Positions 16,399-24,153 of a stretch of 64,000 nucleotides of DNA are shown piece by piece; the first letter of the stretch is position 1; the number at the start of each line of letters is the position of its first letter. The notes under the pieces were generated by a model, which had not been told where the DNA came from, did no database searches, and saw nothing but the letters and a program-made list of their open reading frames with translations. The position numbers and the translations under genes were made by a program. The DNA is from Azospirillum brasilense (lineage in GTDB: Bacteria; Pseudomonadota; Alphaproteobacteria; Azospirillales; Azospirillaceae), in assembly GCF_007827815.1 (NCBI RefSeq), contig NZ_VITH01000006.1, forward strand, positions 248,001 to 312,000. Direction: 5' to 3'.

Positions 16399-17580
16399 AT
16401 GTCGTTGTCTCCTTCGAAGCTCGCCCTCCTTCTCGCCGTCGGCGCCGCGACCGCCGGTGTCGCCGGCGTCGTCTCCACCCAGGGCCGCGCCGACGCCCCC
16501 GCGGCGTCTGCCGCCGCCCCGCCGCCACCCGAGGTGGACGTGGCGCCGGTTGTCGCCCGCAAGATCACCGACTGGCAGTCCTACTCGGGCCGCCTGGAGG
16601 CGGTCGACCGGGTGGAGGTGCGCCCGCAGGTGTCCGGCGCCATCACCGCCGTGCATTTCCGCAACGGCGCGCTGGTGAAGAAGGGCGATCCCCTCTTCAC
16701 CATCGACCCGCGCCCCCACGTCGCCGAGGTCGCGCGCGCCGAGGCCCAGGTCGCCGCCGCGCAGGCCGCGGTGCGCTTCACCACCGCCGACCTCGACCGC
16801 GCCCAGCGGCTCGTGCAGAACAACACCGTCTCGCGCCAGACGCTGGACGAGAAGGAGAACGCCGCCCGCGAGGCCGGCGCCAACCTGAAGGCGGCGCAGG
16901 CGGCCCTCGACCTCGCCCGCATCGACCTGGAGCACACCCAGGTGACCGCGCCGATCTCCGGCCGCGTCTCGCGCGCCGAGGCGACGGTCGGCAACGTCGT
17001 GGCGTCCGGCGCCTCCGCCGCCCCGCTGACGACGCTGGTCTCGGTCTCGCCGATCTACGCCTCCTTCGACGTCGACGAGCAGACCTACCTGCGCCACATC
17101 GCCAGCGTGAAGGACGCCGCCGACGTGCCGGTCCAGCTCGGCCTCGCCAACGAGAGCGGCTATTCGCGCGGCGGCACGGTGGAGCATGTGGACAACCGGC
17201 TCGATTCCGTGTCCGGCACCATCCGCGTGCGCGCCAAGTTCGACAATCCGGACGGCATGCTGGTCCCCGGCCTCTACGCCCGCGTCAAGGTCGGCGGCAG
17301 CACCCCGCACGACGCGCTGATGGTCGAGGACCGCGCCATCAACACCGACCAGGACAAGAAATTCGTCCTGGTGGTCGGCGGCGACGACACCGTGCAGTAC
17401 CGCGAGATCATTCCCGGCGCCGCGCAGAACGGGCTGCGGGTGGTCAAGAGCGGCCTTGCCGCCGGGGAGCGCATCGTCGTCAACGGCGTCCAGCACGCCC
17501 GCCCCGGCGCCCGCATCAGCCCGAAGACCGTGGCGATGGGCAAGCCGGCGGACGCCATCGAGACCGCCGCGAACCAGTAA
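16399..17580 (+). CDS. RND efflux periplasmic adaptor (membrane fusion protein)
   Basis: A 393-residue HlyD/AcrA-type adaptor that bridges the RND pump to an outer-membrane channel. An N-terminal hydrophobic segment (KLALLLAVGAATAGVAGVVS) anchors or exports it, and no lipobox cysteine is present. The lipoyl half-motifs are WQSYSGRLEAVDRVEVRPQV plus SGAITAVHFRNGALVKKGD and LEHTQVTAPISGRVSRAEAT. A helical hairpin (VAEVARAEAQVAAAQAAV... QAALDLARID) lies between them. The beta-barrel domain ends near GERIVVNGVQHARPGARI. AGGAG lies 9 bp before the ATG. It sits between the hydrolase and the pump gene. The closest family appearance is the MexE/AcrA group. Confidence 0.94.
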   Translation: MSLSPSKLALLLAVGAATAGVAGVVSTQGRADAPAASAAAPPPPEVDVAPVVARKITDWQSYSGRLEAVDRVEVRPQVSGAITAVHFRNGALVKKGDPLFTIDPRPHVAEVARAEAQVAAAQAAVRFTTADLDRAQRLVQNNTVSRQTLDEKENAAREAGANLKAAQAALDLARIDLEHTQVTAPISGRVSRAEATVGNVVASGASAAPLTTLVSVSPIYASFDVDEQTYLRHIASVKDAADVPVQLGLANESGYSRGGTVEHVDNRLDSVSGTIRVRAKFDNPDGMLVPGLYARVKVGGSTPHDALMVEDRAINTDQDKKFVLVVGGDDTVQYREIIPGAAQNGLRVVKSGLAAGERIVVNGVQHARPGARISPKTVAMGKPADAIETAANQ

Positions 17581-17722
17581 CAGCCCCGCCCCCTCCCCGA
17601 TCCTTCCCCGCGTCGCGGGAGAAGCCGTCCACGGCCAACCGTCCTCCGCACCGCGGGGGACGGAGGGGGCCTTGCATCCAAACTTCACGCCAAACTCCAT
17701 GCCGCCCGCTGGGAAGGCCATC

Positions 17723-20700
17723 ATGAACATCTCGAAATTCTTCATCGACCGCCCGATCTTCGCGGGCGTGCTGTCGGTGGCGCTGTTCCTGGCGGGAGCG
17801 ATCTCGCTGTTCCAGCTGCCCATCTCCGAATACCCGGAGGTCGTTCCGCCGTCGGTCGTCGTGCGCGCCCAGTTCCCGGGCGCCAACCCCAAGGTCATCG
17901 CCGAAACGGTCGCCTCCCCCTTGGAGGAGCAGATCAACGGCGTCGAAAACATGCTGTACATGCAGTCGCAGGCCAACAGCGACGGCAACATGGCGCTGAC
18001 CGTGACCTTCCGGCTGGGCACCGACCCCGACAAGGCGCAGCAGCTCGTGCAGAACCGGGTGGCGCAGGCGTTGCCGCGCCTGCCGTCCGACGTGCAGCGG
18101 CTGGGCGTGACGACGGTCAAAAGCTCGCCCACCCTGACCATGGTCGTTCATCTGCTGTCGCCCAACGACCGCTATGACATGACCTACCTGCGCAACTACG
18201 CCATCCTGAACGTCAAGGACCGGCTGAGCCGGATCAGCGGCGTCGGCGAGGTGCAGGTGTGGGGCGCCGGAGACTATTCCATGCGCGTCTGGCTCGACCC
18301 CAACAAGGTCGCCCAGCGCGGCCTGACCGCGTCCGATGTGGTGGCGGCCATCCGCGAGCAGAACGTCCAGGTCGCGGCGGGCGTCATCGGCGCCTCCCCC
18401 TCCCTGCCCGACACGCCCCTCCAGCTCTCGATCAACGCGCAAGGGCGCCTGACGACGCCTGAGGAGTTCGGCGCGATCATCCTGAAGACCGGGGAGCAGG
18501 GCGGCGTCACCCTGCTGCGCGACGTCGCCCGCGTCGAGATGGCGGCGGCGCAGTACGGCCTGCGCTCGCTGCTCGACAACAAGCCGGCGGTGGCGCTGGG
18601 CATCAACCAGTCGCCGGGCGCCAACGCGCTGGCCATCTCCGACGCCATCCGGGCGACCATGGCCGACCTCAAGGCCGACATGCCGGACGGCGTCGATTAC
18701 AGCATCGTCTACGACCCGACGCAGTTCGTCCGCTCCAGCATCGACGCGGTGATCCACACCCTGCTGGAAGCCGTCGCCCTGGTCGTTCTGGTGGTCATCG
18801 TCTTCCTCCAGACGTGGCGCGCCTCGATCATCCCGTTGCTGGCGGTTCCGGTGTCCATCGTTGGCACCTTCTCGCTGATGCTGGGGCTGGGCTACTCGAT
18901 CAACGCGCTGTCGCTGTTCGGCATGGTGCTGGCCATCGGCATCGTCGTGGACGACGCCATCGTCGTCGTCGAGAACGTCGAGCGCAACATCGAGAACGGC
19001 CTGTCGGCCAAGGAAGCCACCTACCGCGCCATGCAGGAGGTCAGCGGCCCGATCATCGCGATCGCGCTGACGCTGGTCGCCGTCTTCGTCCCGCTGGCGG
19101 CCATGAGCGGCCTGACCGGCGAGTTCTACAAGCAGTTCGCGATGACCATCGCGATCTCCACCGTCATCTCCGCCTTCAACTCGCTGACCCTGTCGCCGGC
19201 CCTGGCGGCGGTCCTGCTGCGCGGCCACGACCAGCCGCAGGACTGGCTGACCCGCGCCATGAACAAGGTCTTCGGCGGCTTCTTCCGGCTGTTCAACCGG
19301 GTCTTCCACCGCGCCTCGACCGGCTACGGCCGCGGCGTCGGCGGGGTGGTGCGGCACAAGGGGCTGATGATGCTGGTCTATGTCGGGCTGCTCGGCGTCA
19401 CCGTGCTGCTCGGCCGCACCGTGCCGATGGGCTTCGTCCCGGCGCAGGACAAGGAATATCTCATCAGCTTCGCCCAGCTTCCCAACGGCGCCTCGCTCGA
19501 CCGCACGGAGGCGGTGATCCGCGAGATGACCGACATCGCGCTGGCCCGCCCCGGCGTGCAGAGCGCCGTCGCCTTCCCCGGCCTGTCGGTCAACGGCTTC
19601 ACCAACAGCTCCAGCGCCGGCATCGTCTTCGTCACGCTGAAGCCCTTCGCCGAGCGCAAGGACCCGTCGCTGTCGGCCGCCGCCATCGCCGGTGATCTGC
19701 AGAAGCGCTACGCGGGGCTGAAAGAGGCCTTCGTCGCCATCTTCCCGCCGCCCCCGGTGATGGGCCTCGGCACGCTGGGCGGCTTCAAGATGCAGATCGA
19801 GGACCGCGGCGCGCTGGGCTACGAGGCGCTGAACGCGGCGGTGGGCTCCTTCCTGAAGAAGGCCATGGAAACACCGGAGCTGGGGCCGGCCTTCTCCAGC
19901 TACCAGATCAACGTGCCGCAGCTCGACGTCGATCTCGACCGCGTGAAGGCCAAGCAGCAGGGCGTGCCCATCGGCGAGGTGTTCGACACCATGCAGATTT
20001 ATCTGGGCTCGCTCTATGTGAACGACTTCAACAGCTTCGGCCGCGTCTATCAGGTCCGCGTCCAGGCGGACGCGCCCTTCCGCGCCGAATCCGCCGACAT
20101 CGGCCTGCTGAAGACCCGCAACGCCCAGGGCGACATGGTGCCGCTCTCCTCGCTGGTCACCGTCAAGCAGAGCTACGGGCCGGAGATGGTCGTGCGCTAC
20201 AACGGCTACACCGCCGCCGACATCAACGGCGGCCCGGCCCCCGGCTATTCGTCGGGCCAGGCCCAGGCGGCGGCGGAGCGCATCGCCCAGGAGACCCTGC
20301 CGCGCGGCGTGCGGTTCGAATGGACCGACCTGACCTATCAGGAGATCCTGGCCGGCAACGCGGCGCTGTGGATCTTCCCCATCAGCATCCTGCTCGTCTT
20401 CCTGGTGCTGGCCGCCCAGTACGAGAGCCTGACCCTGCCGCTGGCCATCCTGCTGATCGTCCCGATGAGCCTGATGTCGGCGCTGGCCGGGGTGTGGCTG
20501 ACGGGGGGCGACAACAACGTCTTCACCCAGATCGGCTTCATGGTGCTGGTCGGCCTGTCGGCAAAGAACGCCATCCTGATCGTCGAGTTCGCCCGCGAGC
20601 TGGAGCATCAGGGGCGCAGCGTGGTCCAGGCCGCCATCGAGGCCAGCCGGCTGCGGCTGCGGCCCATCCTGATGACTTCGATCGCCTTCATCATGGGCGT

Positions 20701-20911
20701 GGTGCCGCTGGTCACCTCGACCGGCGCCGGCTCGGAGATGCGCCACGCGATGGGCGTGGCGGTGTTCGCCGGAATGATCGGCGTCACCCTGTTCGGCCTG
20801 CTGCTGACCCCGGTCTTCTACGTCCTGCTGCGCACGATGGTCGGGGCCGGCAAGCCGGCGGCGGCGGTGCCGACCGGTTCGGCGCTGGCTCACGGGCACG
20901 GGGACGACTGA
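17723..20911 (+). CDS. RND multidrug efflux permease (HAE1/MexF-like)
   Basis: An inner-membrane proton/drug antiporter of 1062 residues with twelve helices and two large periplasmic loops. It begins MNISKFFIDRPIFAGVLS, the invariant HAE1 start. The paired aspartates of helix 4 lie in LAIGIVVDDAIVVVENVE, and the helix 10 lysine lies in GLSAKNAILIVEFARE, so the proton relay is intact. It follows the adaptor by 142 bp, a gap with no gene. No outer-membrane factor gene follows; the operon closes with a strong hairpin at 20943-20978, so the pump must borrow a TolC/OprM-like channel encoded elsewhere. LysR control and solvent or phenolic-type substrates are guesses from similar loci. Confidence 0.96.
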   Translation: MNISKFFIDRPIFAGVLSVALFLAGAISLFQLPISEYPEVVPPSVVVRAQFPGANPKVIAETVASPLEEQINGVENMLYMQSQANSDGNMALTVTFRLGTDPDKAQQLVQNRVAQALPRLPSDVQRLGVTTVKSSPTLTMVVHLLSPNDRYDMTYLRNYAILNVKDRLSRISGVGEVQVWGAGDYSMRVWLDPNKVAQRGLTASDVVAAIREQNVQVAAGVIGASPSLPDTPLQLSINAQGRLTTPEEFGAIILKTGEQGGVTLLRDVARVEMAAAQYGLRSLLDNKPAVALGINQSPGANALAISDAIRATMADLKADMPDGVDYSIVYDPTQFVRSSIDAVIHTLLEAVALVVLVVIVFLQTWRASIIPLLAVPVSIVGTFSLMLGLGYSINALSLFGMVLAIGIVVDDAIVVVENVERNIENGLSAKEATYRAMQEVSGPIIAIALTLVAVFVPLAAMSGLTGEFYKQFAMTIAISTVISAFNSLTLSPALAAVLLRGHDQPQDWLTRAMNKVFGGFFRLFNRVFHRASTGYGRGVGGVVRHKGLMMLVYVGLLGVTVLLGRTVPMGFVPAQDKEYLISFAQLPNGASLDRTEAVIREMTDIALARPGVQSAVAFPGLSVNGFTNSSSAGIVFVTLKPFAERKDPSLSAAAIAGDLQKRYAGLKEAFVAIFPPPPVMGLGTLGGFKMQIEDRGALGYEALNAAVGSFLKKAMETPELGPAFSSYQINVPQLDVDLDRVKAKQQGVPIGEVFDTMQIYLGSLYVNDFNSFGRVYQVRVQADAPFRAESADIGLLKTRNAQGDMVPLSSLVTVKQSYGPEMVVRYNGYTAADINGGPAPGYSSGQAQAAAERIAQETLPRGVRFEWTDLTYQEILAGNAALWIFPISILLVFLVLAAQYESLTLPLAILLIVPMSLMSALAGVWLTGGDNNVFTQIGFMVLVGLSAKNAILIVEFARELEHQGRSVVQAAIEASRLRLRPILMTSIAFIMGVVPLVTSTGAGSEMRHAMGVAVFAGMIGVTLFGLLLTPVFYVLLRTMVGAGKPAAAVPTGSALAHGHGDD

Positions 20912-20942
20912 GCGTCCCTGACCGCACCATCGCCTCCAGCGC

Positions 20943-20978
20943 GGCGGGGAGCCGGGGCCGAGCGCCCCGCTCCCCGCC
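20943..20978 (+). terminator. Hairpin ending the efflux operon
   Basis: GGCGGGGAGC pairs with GCTCCCCGCC over 10 bp, and an inner GGGG/CCCC pairing continues past one bulged C, with loop CCGAGCG. The run that follows is only moderately T-rich (GTCGTTTCTC). This very stable hairpin lies 30 bp after the RND stop codon. Confidence 0.55.
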
Positions 20979-21100
20979 ACGTCGTTTCTCCGCCGACCCT
21001 CCCCCTGCTTGCTCTGGCACAACGAACGGCGAGGCTCCCGCCGGCACTCTCACCGTCACGCACCGCCCATTCGCTGGCGGCCCCGGTTGGAGACCTCGTC

Positions 21101-21556
21101 ATGTCCAGTGCAGCCATCAGCACCACCCTGTACCGCCATCACCACGCCACCGTCGGGCAGCTCGTCGACCGGATCGACTCCCTGCTGGCGGCGCCGTCCC
21201 CGGTGGCGAACGCCGCCGCCCTCGCCACGGCGGTCCGCGACCTGTTCGGTGTGTTCACCGTCCATCTGTCGCTGGAGGACAGCGCGCTCTACCCGCGCCT
21301 GCTGGCCCACCCGACCCCGGCGCTGCGCGCCACGGCAGCGCGCTTCCAGGCCGAAATGGGCAGCCTGCGGGCCCGCTTCGATCGCTACCGGTCCAGCTGG
21401 CCCGGCCCGCTGGCGGTGTCCAAGGACCCGGAAACCTTCGTCCGCGAGACGCGCGAGGTGGTGATCGCCCTCAAGCACCGCATCGCCCGTGAGGATCTTG
21501 AGCTGTACGACGTCATCGACCGCGCCGCCCTCGCCGACAAGACGGCCAACCGCTGA
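21101..21556 (+). CDS. Hemerythrin-like domain protein
   Basis: A 151-residue four-helix protein of the hemerythrin/HHE family, which binds a di-iron centre for oxygen, NO or redox sensing. Candidate ligands are the histidines in YRHHHATV near residue 12, HLSLEDSALYP (HxxxE) near residue 58, and the late KHRIAREDLELYDVI segment near residue 128. The ATG is preceded by TTGGAGAC. It stands alone between the RND operon terminator and a marR gene. Its size and lack of extra domains suggest a cytosolic iron or NO-linked protein; the partner is not evident. Confidence 0.8.
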   Translation: MSSAAISTTLYRHHHATVGQLVDRIDSLLAAPSPVANAAALATAVRDLFGVFTVHLSLEDSALYPRLLAHPTPALRATAARFQAEMGSLRARFDRYRSSWPGPLAVSKDPETFVRETREVVIALKHRIAREDLELYDVIDRAALADKTANR

Positions 21557-21578
21557 CGACGGTGCCCACGCCTCCCTC

Positions 21579-21622
21579 TTGACAGTTCATTCGCTACCTT
21601 GCGAATATCGCTAGGTAGCGAA
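21579..21622 (+). promoter_or_regulatory. Promoter overlapped by a 33-bp MarR palindrome
   Basis: A TTGACA -35 at 21579-21584 is followed 18 bp later by GAATAT as a possible -10. Overlapping it is a near-perfect 33-bp palindrome (21590-21622): outer arms TTCGCTACCT and AGGTAGCGAA, inner arms GCGA and TCGC. It sits right before marR and implies autorepression of the marR-epimerase operon. Confidence 0.75.
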
Positions 21623-21646
21623 CGAATTATGGGGAGCTTGCCTGTC

Positions 21647-22096
21647 ATGGATCAGCGGAGCGACGCCGGGCATCCGACCGTCGGAGCGTGGACGAAGCGG
21701 TGCTACCTCGCCGGCCGCGCCCTCATGGACTCCACCCTGCGGCCGTACGATCTGGGATCGACGCAATGGTATGTGCTCTGGCATCTGGCGCATGTCGGCC
21801 CGACCGTTCAGCGCGACCTCGGGCGGGCGCTCGAACTCGAACGGGCGACCTTGAGCGGAATCGTCGCCACGCTCGTCCGCAAGGGGTTGGTTCGCCAGAC
21901 ATCGAGCGGGGACGACCAGCGCCAGCGACTTCTGACGCTCACCGCCGCGGGCGAAACCCTGTGGCGTGAGCTTCCCGATCTTTCGTTCATTCACGACGCC
22001 GCGTTCGGCGGCATCGACGAGGCCGAACTGGCCACGACGATCCGTGTCCTGCAAACGGCGACCGGACGCCTGAACAACCTTCTGCGCAAGGAGTGA
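21647..22096 (+). CDS. MarR-family transcriptional regulator
   Basis: A winged-helix regulator of about 149 residues. The DNA-binding part includes LGSTQWYVLWHLAHVGPTVQ, RDLGRALELERATLSGIVAT and LVRKGLVRQTSSGDDQRQR, the standard MarR wing. I choose the ATG at 21647 because GGGGAG lies about ten bases upstream; an earlier in-frame ATG at 21629 is possible. It is directly downstream of a promoter covered by a long palindrome and 4 bp upstream of an epimerase gene, indicating an autoregulated two-gene operon. No redox cysteine is seen, so a small ligand is the more likely signal. Confidence 0.92.
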   Translation: MDQRSDAGHPTVGAWTKRCYLAGRALMDSTLRPYDLGSTQWYVLWHLAHVGPTVQRDLGRALELERATLSGIVATLVRKGLVRQTSSGDDQRQRLLTLTAAGETLWRELPDLSFIHDAAFGGIDEAELATTIRVLQTATGRLNNLLRKE

Positions 22097-22100
22097 GCCG

Positions 22101-22910
22101 ATGACGATCCTGATCACCGGAGCGACGGGGCTGGTCGGTGAGCGGCTCGTCCCGCGGATGATCGAAGCGGGACGGTCCTGCCGGCTGCTGCTGCGGGCCG
22201 GAAAGCCCTGTCCCGCCGGAGCAACCGCCGTGACGGGCGACATTCTCGACCCGTCGACACTGCCGGACGCCGTCCGCGGCGTCTCGGCGGTCGTGCACCT
22301 GGCGGCGGTCTTCCGCACCCAGGACACGGACCTCATCTGGCGGAGCAACCTCGACGGAACCCGCAACCTGATCGCCGCGGTGAAAGCGCACGCCCCGGAG
22401 GCGCGCTTCATCCTGTCGAGCACCAGCCACGTCTACGACATCGACACCCCGCATCCCGGCCGGGAGGACGACCCGGTCGATCCGAAACAGGCCTATCCCG
22501 CAAGCAAGGTGGCGGCGGAAAACGCCCTGCGGGACAGCGGCCTGACCTGGTCCATCGTCCGCTTTCCGTTCGTTTACGGCGATGGGGACGGGCATCTCGA
22601 ATCGCTCCCGAAATACGTCGGCGACTGGCATCCGGCGCAGCGGATGAGCACCATTCATCACCGCGACATCGCCACGGCGATGACGCTGGCTTTGAACGGG
22701 GTGTTCGATCGGCGCATCGTCAATGTTGCCGACGACGCGCCGATGTCCATCCTCGAGCTTGCCGGGGTGCTGGAGACAAGACTGGCGTCGCGTGCCGAGC
22801 CCCTCCCACATCCCTGGCATCTGCACGTCGATGCATCCCTCGCGCGCCGTCTCGGCTTTCGCCCGACGGTGAGAACGGTCCACCAAGCCCTTCAGGAAGG
22901 GTTGATGTGA
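22101..22910 (+). CDS. NAD-dependent epimerase/dehydratase family protein
   Basis: A 269-residue extended-SDR protein. The nucleotide motif ITGATGLVGERL is at residue 4. The catalytic YPASK (here QAYPASKVAAENAL) is near residue 132, and STSHVY precedes it as the active-site Ser/Thr region. It starts 4 bp after the marR stop with AAGGAG as ribosome site. The substrate may be a nucleotide sugar or a small carbonyl; members next to MarR genes are often quinone or carbonyl reductases. A stem-loop at 22936-22971 may end the operon. Confidence 0.88.
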   Translation: MTILITGATGLVGERLVPRMIEAGRSCRLLLRAGKPCPAGATAVTGDILDPSTLPDAVRGVSAVVHLAAVFRTQDTDLIWRSNLDGTRNLIAAVKAHAPEARFILSSTSHVYDIDTPHPGREDDPVDPKQAYPASKVAAENALRDSGLTWSIVRFPFVYGDGDGHLESLPKYVGDWHPAQRMSTIHHRDIATAMTLALNGVFDRRIVNVADDAPMSILELAGVLETRLASRAEPLPHPWHLHVDASLARRLGFRPTVRTVHQALQEGLM

Positions 22911-22935
22911 CCGGGAATTCAGGGTTCGTCGCGCC

Positions 22936-22971
22936 CTTGCCCCCTCTCCACCGGCTGGCCGGGGCGGCAAG
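22936..22971 (+). terminator. Hairpin after the epimerase gene
   Basis: CTTGCC at 22936-22941 pairs with GGCAAG at 22966-22971, extended by CCC/GGG inside the stem. No T-run follows, so termination is only suggested by the stem and its position. Confidence 0.3.
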
Positions 22972-22977
22972 TAAGAA

Positions 22978-22992
22978 TGCGACTTGTTCGCA
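22978..22992. promoter_or_regulatory. Fur-like box before the AraC regulator gene
   Basis: TGCGACTTGTTCGCA is a 5-5-5 palindrome matching the candidate box at 24064-24078 at 11 of 15 positions. It lies 82 bp upstream of the AraC-type gene of an iron block. It is the weakest of the three Fur-like candidates. Confidence 0.35.
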
Positions 22993-23073
22993 ATTGCCTT
23001 TTGCCCTATAGGTCTGGCGGCTCGGGGGAGGATTCCGGGGGTCTGTTCAATCCGGTGGCTGGGAGGCCGATCC

Positions 23074-23958
23074 ATGCCGTTCCATCCCAGAATGCAAAGC
23101 AGCACGGAAGGGATCACCATCCTGGGTGACCTTCAGTGGCGCGCCTGGAACGGGATGATCGCCGACATCTGGAACGTCGCCTGCGACCGGAACGGCCAGG
23201 GCGAATATGTGTCCGAGGCTCCGCGGCTGGTCGTCGTCCTGGATCAGGTGGGCGAAGGCGGGCTGCACGTCACGGCCTCGCCCGGTCGCGGCGAGGCCGG
23301 CCGGCTCAGCCGGCGCGAGCCTTTGAGCTACGTGCCCGCCGGCCTGCGGGTGTGGTCGCGCACGGTGAACGTCCGCCGGCTCACCCATCTCGACCTCCAT
23401 TTCGACATGTCCGTGCTGGGGGGCCGCGTCGCGGAGGGGCTGGACGTCCGTGGCATGGAGCGGCCGCGGCTGAATTTCGCGGACGAGCGTCTGTTCGCTC
23501 TGGCCCGCCTGATCGCCGCGGAGTGCCGGACGTCGGGGAACCTGCACGATCTCTATGGCGAGAGCCTGATGGCCGCGCTGTTCGTCGGCCTCGCGCAGGC
23601 GGAACCCGTCGCCGACCGCAAGCGGGGCCAGTTGCCGCCGCGCCAGTTGAAGCGCGTCACCGACTACATCGAGGAGCATTGCAGCCGCCCCATCCGCCTG
23701 CAGGAACTGGCCGAACTGACCGGCCTGTCCACCACCCATTTCTGCACCGCCTTCAAAGCCTCGACCGGCCTGCCGCCCCACAAATGGCAGATGCGGGTCC
23801 GTGTGGAACGGGCCAAGAGCCTGCTGACCGGATCGGACATGACGCTCGCCGCCGCCGCGGTGATGGCGGGCTTCTCCGATCAAGCGCATCTGACGCGCGT
23901 TTTCCGCCAGATCGTCGGCACCACGCCCGCCGCGTGGCTGCGCAACCACACCGGCTGA
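23074..23958 (+). CDS. AraC-family transcriptional regulator of the second iron block
   Basis: A 294-residue regulator. The C-terminal AraC/XylS domain carries both helix-turn-helix units: IRLQELAELTGLSTTHFCTA and MTLAAAAVMAGFSDQAHLTR, followed by FRQIVGTTPAAWLRN. The N-terminal half is a sensing domain of PchR-like size with no clear ligand motif. I start at the ATG at 23074, preceded by GGGAGG; an upstream in-frame start would add 30 non-conserved residues. It lies 195 bp upstream of a TonB siderophore receptor on the same strand, the arrangement seen with PchR/AlcR-type regulators that sense the imported ferri-siderophore. Its target is probably the receptor promoter. Confidence 0.92.
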   Translation: MPFHPRMQSSTEGITILGDLQWRAWNGMIADIWNVACDRNGQGEYVSEAPRLVVVLDQVGEGGLHVTASPGRGEAGRLSRREPLSYVPAGLRVWSRTVNVRRLTHLDLHFDMSVLGGRVAEGLDVRGMERPRLNFADERLFALARLIAAECRTSGNLHDLYGESLMAALFVGLAQAEPVADRKRGQLPPRQLKRVTDYIEEHCSRPIRLQELAELTGLSTTHFCTAFKASTGLPPHKWQMRVRVERAKSLLTGSDMTLAAAAVMAGFSDQAHLTRVFRQIVGTTPAAWLRNHTG

Positions 23959-24063
23959 GCCGGGCGCTGCCCGACGCACCGCCCGAGGCACCTTGGCACC
24001 GACGAATGCCGGAAGATCGTCCAACCCGTCCAAAGACCGTTCAATCGCGCCGCTTCATGCACA

Positions 24064-24078
24064 TGCTAATCATTCGCA
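24064..24078. promoter_or_regulatory. Candidate Fur box before the second TonB receptor
   Basis: TGCTAATCATTCGCA matches the 7-1-7 Fur pattern TGATAATnATTATCA at 11 of 14 informative positions. It lies 76 bp before the receptor ATG. Iron-dependent repression by Fur is inferred. Confidence 0.55.
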
Positions 24079-24153
24079 ACAACCAGGACGCTTCGGGACC
24101 CGCCGGTCCGAAGGCGTTCCGCGGATGCCGCATACAGTCCGAGGCCGATTGCG

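Noticed and set aside
17581..17722. Possible third repeat copy between adaptor and pump genes
   Set aside because: C-rich runs resemble the palindromic repeat, but the diagnostic GGGGAGAGG palindromes are missing.
17516..21022. An 1168-residue open frame on the minus strand
   Set aside because: Antisense to the RND pump gene, rich in Asp/His/Arg/Gln runs typical of shadow translations.
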